A stretch of DNA of 64,000 nucleotides from Gonatopus flavifemur (GCA_018340375.1 JAFFJZ010000001.1:43764001-43828000); one strand, 5' to 3'. Shown: positions 47,019 through 58,188, counted from the first letter of the stretch. The notes: generated by a model not told the origin, from the sequence alone. A program made the numbers and translations.

Positions 47019-47275
47019 CACGCAGAAAAAGTTACCTCAAAGAAATACTACACTTTACAGTAAAGTAGGGACAAAATCAAACCGTAAGGTTATGCATCAT
47101 GTTTTGTCATTAAAATTACTATACTTTCTATCAATGAATAACAGAATTTCGTCACTCTTCATTAGAGAGTGTAGTAATTTAAACCACAAAATATAATACA
47201 TAACCCCACAATGTGGGCTTTGTCCCTACTTTACTGTAAGGTGTAGTAATTCTTTAGGTAACTTTTCCCTGCGTG
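47019..47275. mobile_element. Foldback, 257 bp, arms about 110 bp
   Basis: Left CACGCAGAAAAAGTTACCTC and reverse-complemented right CACGCAGGGAAAAGTTACCT; TA flanks on both sides (47017-47018, 47276-47277). Arms share TACTACAC, TTTACAGTAAAGTAGGGACA and TTAAAATTACTA-like blocks. Intronic. Confidence 0.9.
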
Positions 47276-47596
47276 TATGGAATTAGAAAATAACAACTTT
47301 GTCGTTCCCTTGTAATCAGTCATACGATGGAGTATGCATCGATCAAGCTGGTGGGTTTTGATTAACATTTCATCTGGTAATCAACTGTATTAACATGTAG
47401 TTGAAGGTCGTAAAATCGATTCCTCACGCGAACAACATCGAGACTTGTTCGATTGAGAAGCTGTAATTTGTAATAGTTGGTAACACTTTTCAGTCTTTAG
47501 TTTCATCTTCGTAAGCACTCGAGTTTTTTCCAGTGTAGGTTATCATTCTCGAGATATAAATCAAAGAGACAGGTGATGAAATCTTCATTCGATCTC

Positions 47597-47885
47597 CACT
47601 GTTGGAAAAATTCTTAAATTCAATACAAAATTCTTCATGAAATATCATATTTCCATATTGAATTCGATAATAGTTCTCAAATTCAATATTAATAACAATT
47701 GTTCATCAAATTTCACGAAATCAAATTGAATAGAAAATTCTCAACATTGAGACAAAAATCTCAACATTAGGAATTACATTATTCATCTCAATATTTTATC
47801 ATGAAATTGATTCATCAATTGAACTGTTCATGTGAAGAACTTCATAATATGCTTATGAAGTTTTAGGCAGATGTTTCCAACAGTG
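47597..47885. mobile_element. Foldback, 289 bp, CACTGTTGGAAA ends
   Basis: Left CACTGTTGGAAAAATTC; reverse-complemented right CACTGTTGGAAACATCTGCC. Interior AATTCAATA/TATTGAATT motifs in both orientations. Intronic. No TA flanks. Confidence 0.6.
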
Positions 47886-48407
47886 CTTCCATTGAAGATT
47901 ATTAAGATTTCACTGCTCTCTGTTGTTCCTGATTTTTGTATACCATATAAAATTGAGATATCAGCTGATATAGAGGAGCTTTGTTGAAATAGAAACAAAG
48001 GTATGATATCCATTTCCATACTGCGAGGGGTTCAATAGGTGTCATCCGGCGTATTCAATATTATGACAAATGTTCACAGGGAGGAAAATGCAGAATATGA
48101 AGGATATTATGTTTTGAAAACTCTAAGAGAAAAAGTTACGCGTTGATACCATTTTGAAATGTATCAAAGGATTATTGTATCCAAACTTTTGAAAGCAGAA
48201 TATAGAATTTGAAATTGATGATAAACGTCAATGTTCAACGAGCTGTATTTCCTACGTTTCATTAAATATCATTCAGTTTCTTTTTTGTTACTTTTTCAAT
48301 CCATTTATTCGCCTCATATGCTGGTTTATGACTAAAATTCGTCGGTAGAATATTTTGATCATGGTATCTTGATTGAATTTAGATCTCATTATCGTATTCC
48401 TGTTACC

Positions 48408-48845
48408 TTATCCAATCTTTCCACTCGGTGGTTGGCTATTATAATCTGCTGAATAGAATTTTGCCTTGCATCGTCGTTTTAACGTTTTCCCATTCCTTAA
48501 GAGCTTTCCAGCTGACTTTGTATTCTCCCGTGTGCAGCTTTCCACGAATAGCACGAATAAATTTCTTGATATTTGTTGAATACACATTTCAATCAAATAC
48601 ATTTTGTTGACTCTATCTGAAAATTTTTTCCACAGTTTATATCTAAATATGCTTTTAGACAATGAAGTGATTCGCGATGTCATGTTTGCGGGCAGAATGA
48701 GCGTATCGAAAATAATCGCAATCAGTAAATTTCTAACATTTTGCAATAGTGTACAACACAATTCCTTCACGGACTTTTTTATTTCCTTCTCTATGTTCTC
48801 ATAAAATGCAGACAGTAGTTCATAAATCTTGACAAATATCCACAA
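48408..48845 (-). CDS. Uncharacterised 145-codon open frame, doubtful
   Basis: A frame on the minus strand inside the intron of the plus-strand gene, with a lysine-rich, helix-prone first half and a basic C-terminus (GKTLKRRCKAKFYSADYN). No domain, signal peptide or paired splice sites were recognised. A second open frame of 66 codons lies opposite it. Its length is possible by chance in this DNA. Listed for completeness. Confidence 0.15.
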   Translation of the reverse strand: MWIFVKIYELLSAFYENIEKEIKKSVKELCCTLLQNVRNLLIAIIFDTLILPANMTSRITSLSKSIFRYKLWKKFSDRVNKMYLIEMCIQQISRNLFVLFVESCTRENTKSAGKLLRNGKTLKRRCKAKFYSADYNSQPPSGKIG

Positions 48846-49190
48846 TTATAATCTACAATTGAGGAAAAATTCAATTCTGGCTTTCAAGTTCTATTCACTG
48901 ATTGCATTGATCGAAATGGAAAATTGTGGGAAGATTGAATAAAACATTCACACATTGATTAGAGCGATATTTTATAAACCTCCGTGGTCATGATTAGAAT
49001 GACTTAATGAAGTCCTAGGTTAGCTAACACTTTGCGGTTATTTTTGAACACATCGGATTGTTCGATGGCGTGAGTGATTGATTAATTCAATACTAAAGTT
49101 GACTGCGTTACATTTCATTGTATCAATTGGAGACATAAAATACCGTAAAGTGATCAATCACGTCCAACTGTCCTACCATCGTTCTTCACC

Positions 49191-49285
49191 CCAAGAGAAT
49201 ACAAACCTTCAGAAACGTTTAGGAGACCTTCGCAAACGTTCAGGAACATTCAATGAACGTTCCTAAAGGTTTGTGTTCTCTTCGG
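49191..49285. repeat. Foldback, about 95 bp
   Basis: CCAAGAGAATACAAACCTTC mirrors CCGAAGAGAACACAAACCTT. The centre repeats AAACGTT/AACGTT. Intronic. Confidence 0.75.
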
Positions 49286-51550
49286 TTACAGTTGATTTTT
49301 ATTTGCGATTCAAAGTCAGATGTTTTTTACCATACCAGATATTTATTTATGTTTCCTTTCTTAGATGATTTTCCATCTGTGGCATAATCTATTTAGACAC
49401 TTTATGATCAGTTCACTCATCAAATCTCCATTCACCACAATGATTCATCAAAGAATGATTTCCTTCATAAAGAGTCCGATTTCATCCTAATATATTAATT
49501 CCGATGCCTTATTCTCGCAATCCTTAATCAATTTTCATGATTCAGAATTTATGTAATTCTTTTCATCATATTTTTCAGATTTAATCGCTATCCATAATTC
49601 TCAGCGCGAGGAATTTCTTTTTACTTTCTTATCTCGAAGAGTTTATTTCAATGGTTCTATGCATTCCATCTTTTATATATAATGTCAGTGACCCATTAAC
49701 TCACCGTCGTCGATTGATCATCGATTGTTCTCCAACTGTTTTCGTTTTATTCATTATTTTATTCTTCAACATATTTCATCCCTTCTTTTTATTCTCGTCT
49801 CTTGTACGATCATTCGATGGAGGTGATATGTTTTTCGTCATTCAGCAATATTTGTTTCTTTATTCTTTCCATCTCATCATTTTTCCTTGTGTATCGATGG
49901 AAATTGTACCAATATTCAGTCTAGAATTTTCGAGGTCATTATAGCACAGAAGACTATAAAATCATCATTATCAATTTCCATTCCAAGTTTATGCTCTCTG
50001 GAAATGTGTTTTCAGTTTGTGATTAATCATTGTTCTACTCATTTTTCATCGTAACAACATAACTACTAATTTTATATATTCCTCTACAGAAATTAATAGA
50101 AAAAGTTGAAAGAATTTCTAAAATAGAAGTCAAGTAATATTTATCACACAAGTATTCAAGTATTGGAATATTCAATGATTTTGGAGTCATCATAAAGTAG
50201 CAAACCCGAAGTACGGGGACAAGATTTCGATATGTCAATGAAATGATTCGATTTGCGGTTATCTTTATTATTGTGTTCATCTTGAATTCCATTTTTACGG
50301 CGCAGAATTCTGAGTTCAATTGAAAAATTCTTTAATAATTCATAGATTGTACAGATGCAGATATACTGGAAACAAGGTATCAGTTGAATATTGAATTTAA
50401 CTGAAACCAAATAAAATTCATATCCTATAGCGAAATTTTTATCCTTCTCGTGTTGATTCATATTTCAGAGAACTAGACTTCTATTTACGTTAGTTGAAAT
50501 TGAGTTAGGGGAACTGAATTTCAATCGCCACAGCTCGACGCCTTTTTCCAGTGTATTTCTGTACCATCATTCGACATCCACATCCATCAAATGTATGTGA
50601 ATACATGTACAACGTGGTCTGGTTTGTGATCAACTATGGGTTGATACTACCCTCTCATCAGTGAATGAGATTTTTAATCCAGAATAATTGCACGTTCGAA
50701 TCAAAGAAGCGCATTTGGAATCTCTGATGACAAAGAATGCAAAAACCTCATCATGACTGAAAACAAAATTTGGTTGCTGTTATGCAGCCAAATTGAAAAA
50801 TTTAATCCAACTGAAATCCTCATAAATAAATATGCGAACCTTACAAGAGGAACTTTGAAAAATATATAATTTTCATGATTTTAATTAATGATGGACTTTT
50901 CCAATGAAATATGCGAGAGCGTCAATAGAGGGATATACATACTTCATAATTAACCAATTCTAGAGAATGAATATGAAAAAACCAAGTTATTTCTGAGAGG
51001 AAACGCTCCGAATGTTATCGTTTTCATGGATTGGCCCACTACTGGCCGGCTACTTTCGGCTGGGAACATCACAACAATGCTTTCTATTCCAATCCTTTCC
51101 AATCTCACAGTTCAGAAGAAATTCAGTGGAATCTTGTTCACCTAATTCAATCTGAGGATCGTTAGTTTCGTAACTTCGTCTGACTTCGACCCATAGTTCT
51201 CATTCCCGCTACCGTGCTAGTACCGCGCCATACATGCCAAGGAATTATAATTAACAACAAAATCTGAATCATCAAAAAATTCCATTTTCATGTCGAAATA
51301 ATTTAAGAACAATTTCAAATTGTTACATTATGACATGTTTCAATATTTGCAATCCCTGTAAGACTATGAATCATGGTGATGCACGAGATTGACGCAAACT
51401 GAAAGGATAAGCCTTTGAATCGAATGAATCATTGTCATTGAAGTGAGCAGGAAAAGGAATATTGAAATATGTCGAGTGAATAATCATTCAAATCAACCTG
51501 ATATGTAATTGGACTTACACTTATTAAAATAAGATGATTTTTATCCTTAG
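49286..51550. other. Rest of the intron, nothing else recognised
   Basis: Short frames only. 51020-51235 carries TACTGGCCGG and CTAGTACCGCGCC motifs resembling the 61930-62110 segment. The intron ends with TGATTTTTATCCTTAG at 51550. Confidence 0.35.
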
Positions 51551-54496
51551 AATGTTTGCACAACCTCAACCAGCCGCACAATAATTTCGCTGGATGAAAC
51601 TGGAGAAATAGAAAAAAACATCAACACATCACAATACAACGCTCACGAGTCGATCTACAGTAATAACGAGATGGAGAGAGTTTTTTCACCACGCATCCCT
51701 ATCGACCCGAATGACGTAATTCAGGATTACTCCAAGCCTTCGAACAAATCTCTAGAGTCGTCGATGAATTTCTCTAATTGCGGTGATAAAGAGCAAGTAC
51801 CGAATGCACCCATCAAAAAATCGTATTCTCTTTATTCAAACGATTTACAAGTTCTGCTCAAAATAGATGAAGCTTTTGGTCCGTTGAGGCATAAGTTGAA
51901 TGAAATCACTGGTAAATTTCGCGCGTTATCGATGGCCCAAATACCTTCCATTTCATACCTTCCTTCTGTTTTCGAAGATCGATATTATCGTTGTTTGAAT
52001 ACATATTCAAGCGTGCCTCGATCGATTGTACATTCGACAAGCTCTCACATTGATTACACTGATCAGCGTTACATGAAGAGCGAATTTTCTACGTTCAATA
52101 ATCACACATCTCGCTACAGCTGTATATCGAGAACTTCTTACAAGCATTACGATCCAATTCAATCTTTATTCGCTGAAAGGTATCGAATGCGCGATGTGGA
52201 TATTCAACATGCCCATTCAACACAGAAATCAGATGTCAGTCACGAGTGGTTTGACGACGATGATCAATTCACGGATGAGCGCCGTTCGCTCCAGGATAGG
52301 GATGATCATAGCAATTATAGTATGCAAGTTTGCAGTAAAACTGCCGGTGAGCGGAAAAATTTATCGAACGTTATTGTCCAAAAGAACTCTCAGAATACCA
52401 ATCAAATATGTCAAATCAATTATTTCGACATTGCAACGTCGTCCAACGTTGTCATCGCGAAAAACTCGGCACCTTTTTCTATCGAATCAGATTCTCCTGA
52501 ATGTGACGTATGTATCACCCCACGATATCAGTCCAAATCAAAACTCAATCGACACATGCTTAAGCACCATGGAAAAAATATACAGCCCGTCGCAACTGGT
52601 CCTCACGTTCAAACGAACCATCATGAATACAACACATTAAACGTTGCACGAAAGAATTCATTCTTCGATCACAAACCTCGTCCATACACAAATTTAAACA
52701 AAGTTAGATGCACTCGTGATCTTACAGCATTGCCTGAAAATTGTGGTGACAATAACTTAGCCCGATACAAATCTTCTAAAGATTATGACATCATCGACTA
52801 CCCTCAGCTTCGAGTACTGGGTCATGTTGAAGATGAAATGAATAGAGATTTCGCGTTGATGCCGCGTGATAGTGAAAGGACTTTCATTTCTGAAACTTCT
52901 TTGAAAGATTTTGCATCAGAATCTACATTTATATCTTCTTCCGTACAAGAATCTGATGTTGATCAATGTATTAACCAAATTTCTGGAATTAATCAAAATA
53001 TGGCGTACGATGGGAGCATCAAAACGGGTGTTCAGTCAATAACGTCATCAGGGTATTCCAATCATCACGTGCATTCAAAGGATTTTATTCGCATGATTGG
53101 AAATGCAGGAGCAGATACATCTGATGTCAATAAAATTGAGAATTTCACTGAGTCTCTCCCAACTACAACAGTAACGAAGAATTTATCTGATTTGGAAGAA
53201 ACTGTTATCCTGAATCCTCCCCAAAGTGTCATCGACAAATCTACCCCATCTCGTACCAGAATTTGTCAATACTCAGGGAAATTACCGCACATCGAAAAAC
53301 GGTATGTTGATGCGACTACATCCGATTCGCGACTACCTTTATTAGACGGCGAATCAAATGCTCTCGGACAGAAGGAAAATTCGATAACCCAAACTGAAAC
53401 TTCCACTACTTCGATATCTAAGAATTTTTTGTTGAACTGCGAATCAAATATTTCTTTCAATTCGTCCAAATTACATGATAAACGATATATCGATAACGCG
53501 ACTAATATGTCTAGACATTTCATTTTTGATAATGAATCTAATCATCTTTTTAAAATTGACAATGAACATTCTGAAATGTTGAGTTCAGCTGTTGTAGATG
53601 AAAATCGATACGTCGATGTGTCTACAAGCATCTCGAAGCACTTGATGCTCGATAACAATCTAAATCTCCTCAATGTTCCTCAATTGAATTTTCCGAAAGA
53701 CATTCATGAAGAACACAATACAACATCCGTAGACGTGGCCACTTGTATCTCCAGACAACGTATTTTGGATGAAAGATTATATGATCTTGATACAAAGAAT
53801 TCTGTGAAGAATTCTCAAATGAATTTGCGAACAACAAGAAGTTTTGATGAAACAGCGTCAGTTTCAGCATCCCGTACGGAAGAAAAAAGCACAGAAACCG
53901 CTATGCAATATATCGTACCGGATATCGATGCGAATTATACGACGAGGGTGAAGAATGATTCGGTCAATTCGAACGTGAGAGCAGAGAATGGGAATAAAAG
54001 TCACGAAGACAGAATTCGAGGGATGATCGAATCGTCCCTCGCAGGTGATAAATTAACGATTCTTCCTATAATCATCGATGCATGTGGCTTAACGAAGCTA
54101 TTCCAAAAATCGACCGAGTCTAAAACAGAAGTGCAAAATACAGAGAATGTGATCCCTTTGGTCTCGTCACATACAAAGAATAGTTTGACAAATTTTCCAC
54201 CTAAAGATCTTAGTGTTTCGGAGAATGATTGGAAATTTCACGACGGTAAAAGCGACGTGGTGTTTCCTTGCGGTAGCAGTGATTCATCTATATGTTTGAT
54301 CAATAAGCCAGAAGATTTCTTCAGCATCAAACCGAAGCCGAGGATCATCCAAAAGAAACAATTCAATTTCGATTGGACTTGTGAGGGATCAGTGGGTTCT
54401 CATTCGCCGAGCGTTGGATCGAGAAATAGTGAATTAATCAAACAAATGAACTGTGGGATGGTCTGTTCGCCAGAAGATTTTTTAAATGAAGAATGA
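51551..54496 (+). CDS. Large terminal exon of an unrecognised disordered protein
   Basis: The acceptor TGATTTTTATCCTTAG (AG at 51549-51550) is followed by 981 open codons in phase 0 and TGA at 54494-54496. The first ATG is at 51671 (941 codons from there), but the 40 codons before it (NVCTTSTSRTIISLDETGE...) also read as protein and join exon 46313-46851 in phase. Numbering from that Met: a helix-prone segment at 57-88 (NDLQVLLKIDEAFGPLRHKL); an acidic patch WFDDDDQFTDERR; a C2H2-like finger C278-x2-C281-x13-H295-x3-H299, one residue longer than the usual x12 loop; five diverged repeats of the type RYVDxxTSxSxxxxLDxESN over about 543-705; a conserved-looking segment at 780-815 (RIRGMIESSLAGDKLTILPI); and two PEDF motifs near the C-terminus. 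Rich in S, N, D, T; no signal peptide or membrane segment. Function unknown; nuclear or RNP roles are only guesses. Confidence 0.88.
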   Translation, partial: NVCTTSTSRTIISLDETGEIEKNINTSQYNAHESIYSNNEMERVFSPRIPIDPNDVIQDYSKPSNKSLESSMNFSNCGDKEQVPNAPIKKSYSLYSNDLQVLLKIDEAFGPLRHKLNEITGKFRALSMAQIPSISYLPSVFEDRYYRCLNTYSSVPRSIVHSTSSHIDYTDQRYMKSEFSTFNNHTSRYSCISRTSYKHYDPIQSLFAERYRMRDVDIQHAHSTQKSDVSHEWFDDDDQFTDERRSLQDRDDHSNYSMQVCSKTAGERKNLSNVIVQKNSQNTNQICQINYFDIATSSNVVIAKNSAPFSIESDSPECDVCITPRYQSKSKLNRHMLKHHGKNIQPVATGPHVQTNHHEYNTLNVARKNSFFDHKPRPYTNLNKVRCTRDLTALPENCGDNNLARYKSSKDYDIIDYPQLRVLGHVEDEMNRDFALMPRDSERTFISETSLKDFASESTFISSSVQESDVDQCINQISGINQNMAYDGSIKTGVQSITSSGYSNHHVHSKDFIRMIGNAGADTSDVNKIENFTESLPTTTVTKNLSDLEETVILNPPQSVIDKSTPSRTRICQYSGKLPHIEKRYVDATTSDSRLPLLDGESNALGQKENSITQTETSTTSISKNFLLNCESNISFNSSKLHDKRYIDNATNMSRHFIFDNESNHLFKIDNEHSEMLSSAVVDENRYVDVSTSISKHLMLDNNLNLLNVPQLNFPKDIHEEHNTTSVDVATCISRQRILDERLYDLDTKNSVKNSQMNLRTTRSFDETASVSASRTEEKSTETAMQYIVPDIDANYTTRVKNDSVNSNVRAENGNKSHEDRIRGMIESSLAGDKLTILPIIIDACGLTKLFQKSTESKTEVQNTENVIPLVSSHTKNSLTNFPPKDLSVSENDWKFHDGKSDVVFPCGSSDSSICLINKPEDFFSIKPKPRIIQKKQFNFDWTCEGSVGSHSPSVGSRNSELIKQMNCGMVCSPEDFLNEE

Positions 54497-54741
54497 GAGA
54501 TCATGATGTTCTTCTTGCGAGAGGTTTGTGATATTTCGCAGTTGCTTCCTGAGTGTACCTCGAGGACGGAAGCAAGAGATCTATTTTTTTCTTAACAAAT
54601 GTCGATCCGAATTTAGAAAAATTTTTTATAGTCAAGTAATGCGATGTACAAGTATATGTAATTTTTGTAAATATATTCAGTTGAAGATACTCTATTCAGT
54701 ATCGATTTCTCAATTTTGCCAGAGAAGTTTATTGAAAATTC

Positions 54742-54747
54742 AATAAA
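54742..54747 (+). terminator. Poly(A) signal AATAAA
   Basis: AATAAA about 245 bp downstream of the stop codon at 54494-54496, followed within 30 bases by a T/G-rich stretch (CACACATTTGGGATTTTGTG). It fits as the 3' end of the host gene mRNA. Confidence 0.65.
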
Positions 54748-54769
54748 AAGATGAAATTATTTCACACAT

Positions 54770-55503
54770 TTGGGATTTTGTGATATTGATAAATGGAAAT
54801 TATTGGAGATATTCACAGTTCAGTAAAAATCGATCAAAGCTATATCATTTTATCGGAGAATTTATTGATTGGAATTGTACGTTTCATATAAACTTCTAAC
54901 AAAAAACATTGAATTCAATTGTGATTCTGAGAATATGACATAACAAGAACAAATTTTCATTACGCTATCTCCTCACGGATATCAATTCATTTGCGGTGAA
55001 TATTTTTCATTTATATTACAATATCTCCCATGCAAACCGCTGGCTATGGAATACTTGGATTTCCTATGAGTTTTGAAAGAGGAAACATTGGATGAATAAG
55101 TTGCCATGATATTGTAATTCGCAAAATTCGTTTCCTTTTCATATTATTCTTCAGTAATGAAAGATCAAATATATACTGATTTCCACACCGATTCAGCGAA
55201 TTCGAATAAATAATATCATGTAACTAATGCATCAAGTACAATCTTCAACTCACATACCAAAACGCATATCTCTCAAATGTTTCCAACGTAACCAACAACG
55301 TCGTTTTTTTTTTAGTGCTGAACTCTCACTATTGAACTATGTAGTACAAGCTTTCAACCACAGACTAAGCACATGTCTGTGCTAGTGTATTATAATTGGC
55401 CACTTTACTTAAGGAGCGTTAAACTCATGCATCGAAATGAGTCAATCTTATGAACAAAATGCTGATGTCGTTGAAGATTGAATCGTTTATGAAACCGAAT
55501 GTG
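54770..55503. other. No gene recognised
   Basis: Intergenic AT-rich sequence after the poly(A) signal; no exon or repeat identified. Confidence 0.4.
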
Positions 55504-55681
55504 CACTGTACAAAGTAAAACTTACTTCCAACTTTAATATCGGCTTATTTTCAAGATGCAGCCAAGTCTTTTCCTGAAGGTCTTTTCCATTGTGTCGGCA
55601 TTTGTTTCGGATGCTTACTTTCAGCTGAAATAGAGCTAATTTTGGCTACATCTTAGAATAAGCTGATGTTGTCGAAGTTGG
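55504..55681. mobile_element. Repeat R2, foldback copy
   Basis: Begins CACTGTACAAAGTAAAACTT. Inner left arm CCAACTTTAATATCGGCTTA mirrors the reverse-complemented right arm CCAACTTCGACAACATCAGC. It shares GTCGGCATTTGTTTCGG and TTTTGGCTACATCTTA with 20450-20560. The outer right CACTG end is missing. Confidence 0.55.
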
Positions 55682-55701
55682 CTCCTTAATTATTAATTAA
55701 T

Positions 55702-55995
55702 TATGGCAGGAAGATCGGGCCAGTCCTTTAGCCATTGTGAATTCAAAATTCAGTCAATATTTATGAAAATTTTGCCACTCATGCGGGTAATATTGGCACA
55801 ATTGTTTCCAACGAATGCTCGATTTTTACATTTGTGCGAAGCTTGTACCAAATGTAGTGACCATTTCAAAAATATGAATACATGTACCATGACTGACTAT
55901 CCATTGGGAACAATGGGACGTTCTTCACGGGGGTTTGTTTCTGACACATGTGTCAACCTTGGGTTTTTCCCAGTCTTGGCAATACCTCCATGAGG
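55702..55995 (+). repeat. Dispersed repeat R3, copy 2
   Basis: Collinear with 43577-43925 but shorter, lacking the segment after AACAATGGGACG and another near the start. Shared blocks run from GGCAGGAAGATCGGGCCAG to AGTCTTGGCAATACCT. Confidence 0.85.
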
Positions 55996-56036
55996 AGTGA
56001 AATATAATCTTTTATTTTTCTCCGTGCAACATGATT

Positions 56037-56276
56037 AACTGAAGTAGCAAATTTTTCGCTGGACCAGCAACATTTTTGGTATCATATATTAATACAGAAT
56101 AGCAAACAAATTTTGCTGGAAGAGTGAACACTTCTCACTTCCTCAGCTGAAAAATCGCTGTTGTAGCTCACAAAATTGCTGTGCTAGCAAAGAGATTGCT
56201 GTCATAGCAAAAAACTTGCTACTCCAGGTTTCAAAATCAGGTTTAGCTGTCATGAGGAATTCTTCTTTCTACGTGT
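56037..56276. mobile_element. GCTG/AGCAA foldback, truncated copy
   Basis: Interior motifs TTTTCGCTGGACCAGCAAC, AGCAAACAAATTTTGCTGG and AAATTGCTGTGCTAGCAAAG match the style of the 26670-27041 element. The right end TTCTTCTTTCTACGTG (reverse complement CACGTAGAAAGAAGAATTCC) is a CACG-type terminus; the left end is missing. Fragments of the same type recur near 57119-57270. Confidence 0.6.
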
Positions 56277-57642
56277 GTATATTTAATTCTATCTAATTTA
56301 ATTCCAGCCAACCTCATAAACTCAAAACTAAATTTTCCTGCGTTTCACTTTGAATTCATTGCGGCAAACAATCCATACTCGAGCAATATAAATGCTGATG
56401 GATTTTTTTCAATTTAAATTTTCAAAACGCACTTCTCTCAGTGTACCAATGCGGAATACCAACCTTCTACGATAGGGGCTTTTATGTCATACATTTACGT
56501 AATCAGATCTATGAAGTTGAATGATATTTACGAATTTGTTGAAAATGAAAAGCACTGACACAATATAATCATGATAAAAGTTCGAAAACATATGAAGGAA
56601 TACGAATGTTACTATCCCACGTATCACAGAACCTTCCATGCTCCGGTTTAACGTTTCGTGAGATTGTAGGCTGACTTCATTATTCTTATTTCTTTTTTCC
56701 ATTTCGTGCATACATCTATCTCTCGTCTCATTGACGAGTTCCAGCTGTTGTTTACGTGTCCCCTCGTTTTAAATTGGGATTTGCCGAATAAATCACCAAG
56801 GTTATTTAGGGATATTTCAACTTCTTCATTGGAATTTATGATTCAATGTAAAGAAATAATCAAAGAAGTCGTCTCGAACGGGTATTATTGATACTGATGG
56901 ATGGAAATGAGAGGAGTGTTCGCAATTAATAATCTAGAATTTTGATAATCGATTATTCGGCATGGATTGCACCTACTCGGATTAAGGAGGGGAGATTCAT
57001 TACTTGAAAAGATATCCTTAAGAACAATAACGATGGAGGATATTTTGGATGTTGTGAGGAGGGGTGTAATTGGAATTGGAATTCAGGAATCACAAAATAA
57101 CTGAATGACTGAAGTCACACGCAAAGAAGAATTCTTATTGAAACGCAAAGTGCTCGCTGATAGAATAAAAATCTTGTTATTCCAGCAAGTCACTGACCGG
57201 ATCAGTAGATTTCCTAGCAGTCTATGCGTGTACGATGCCAAATTGCTGGATCAGCAAACGCTTGCCGAAAGCACAAAATGTTTGATGTCGTTTGAATTTT
57301 TGAGATTCGCTGTTCGAGATTCTTTTCTATACGTGCAACCTTGTGGAACAACATCCAAATGCGACCTCGCCATGAAATTTGAATCCAAAAAAGTATCAAT
57401 TCAATATTGGATATTTATAATGAAGAACTATTATTCGATCGTACGGTTATCATTTTTTTATCATATCTGCTTCAGTTTCATCAGAAATTACAGATTTTTT
57501 GATTCTGGAGATGAGATTTTATGAAATTTCATAAGGTTTATAAGCTTCGACAAAATTTGATGAGCATTTACATTTGCTCCCGTCATTTATTTCATTCGAT
57601 CATTGATATCATAAAGAATTGTACGGGTTTTTTTGTAAGGTA
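56277..57642. other. No gene; GCTG-type repeat debris at 57119-57270
   Basis: CACACGCAAAGAAGAATTCT at about 57117 and AAATTGCTGGATCAGCAAAC near 57240 are remnants of the GCTG/AGCAA family. The 139-codon plus frame at 57105-57524 overlaps them and is not supported as a gene. Confidence 0.4.
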
Positions 57643-58188
57643 GACCGAGGTGAATCGGATCACTTTTTTTTCAATGAATAAAGATGATCAGAAGGAGAGT
57701 TTTTTCAGCAGGTCTGTGGATGAATCCTAATTATATACATCTCTAACTTGAGATATACGCAAAAAAAGAATATTCAAATACACAGTTCTTTGTTTTACAA
57801 TGAAATAAACATAAAATGGCAAATACCCGATTCGCTCCAAAATCGGGGATGGAAAGGATCAATAATAAAAATGGAACGTATATTGATGCAAAACAAATTT
57901 ACACTTTGGAACTCTTTTTCGAACCCTAAATACGTTTGATAAATGAAAAAATTTGATTCCACGCACTTGCGGCAAATCAACAGTTCTGTGTGACTTTTCT
58001 TGCCGGCACATTTTTCACAAGACCTTTCTCTACATCCACTGCCCTGAATCCAGTCTTCGTTGGGTGGGCGTACGGATTTTTCAGAGCAAAATATACCAGT
58101 ATCAGTCCGTTGATGCACAATTGTTGTCTCTAAGTCTCCTATGACTGAAAAAAAACTCTTAATTCAAGTCGTGATCCGAATCACCCCA
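57643..58188 (-). mobile_element. pogo/Tigger-like transposon remnant
   Basis: The left end reads GACCGAGGTGAATCGGATCA and the reverse-complemented right end TGGGGTGATTCGGATCAC; both are next to TA (57641-57642, 58189-58190), the target of this superfamily. The body contains the C-terminal end of a transposase on the minus strand. Internal sequence is mostly deleted (546 bp in all). Confidence 0.6.
57795..58118 (-). pseudogene. Transposase C-terminal zinc motif remnant
   Basis: The segment NEDWIQGSGCRERSCEKCAG followed by KKSHTELLICRKC resembles the WIQCxxCxxWxHxxC...C zinc-binding tail of pogo/Tigger-type transposases with a CENP-B/Psq DNA-binding head. Here the first cysteine is G, the aromatic W is S and the H is C, so the site is damaged. 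The catalytic DDE part is absent from this copy. The frame continues past the motif without similarity I can name. Confidence 0.55.

Noticed and set aside
51671..54496. Single-exon gene starting at ATG 51671
   Set aside because: The frame stays open and protein-like for 40 codons upstream, back to a strong acceptor at 51550 that matches the phase of the exon ending at 46851.
57105..57524. 139-codon plus-strand open frame
   Set aside because: Its first half lies on debris of the GCTG/AGCAA foldback family; no domain seen.
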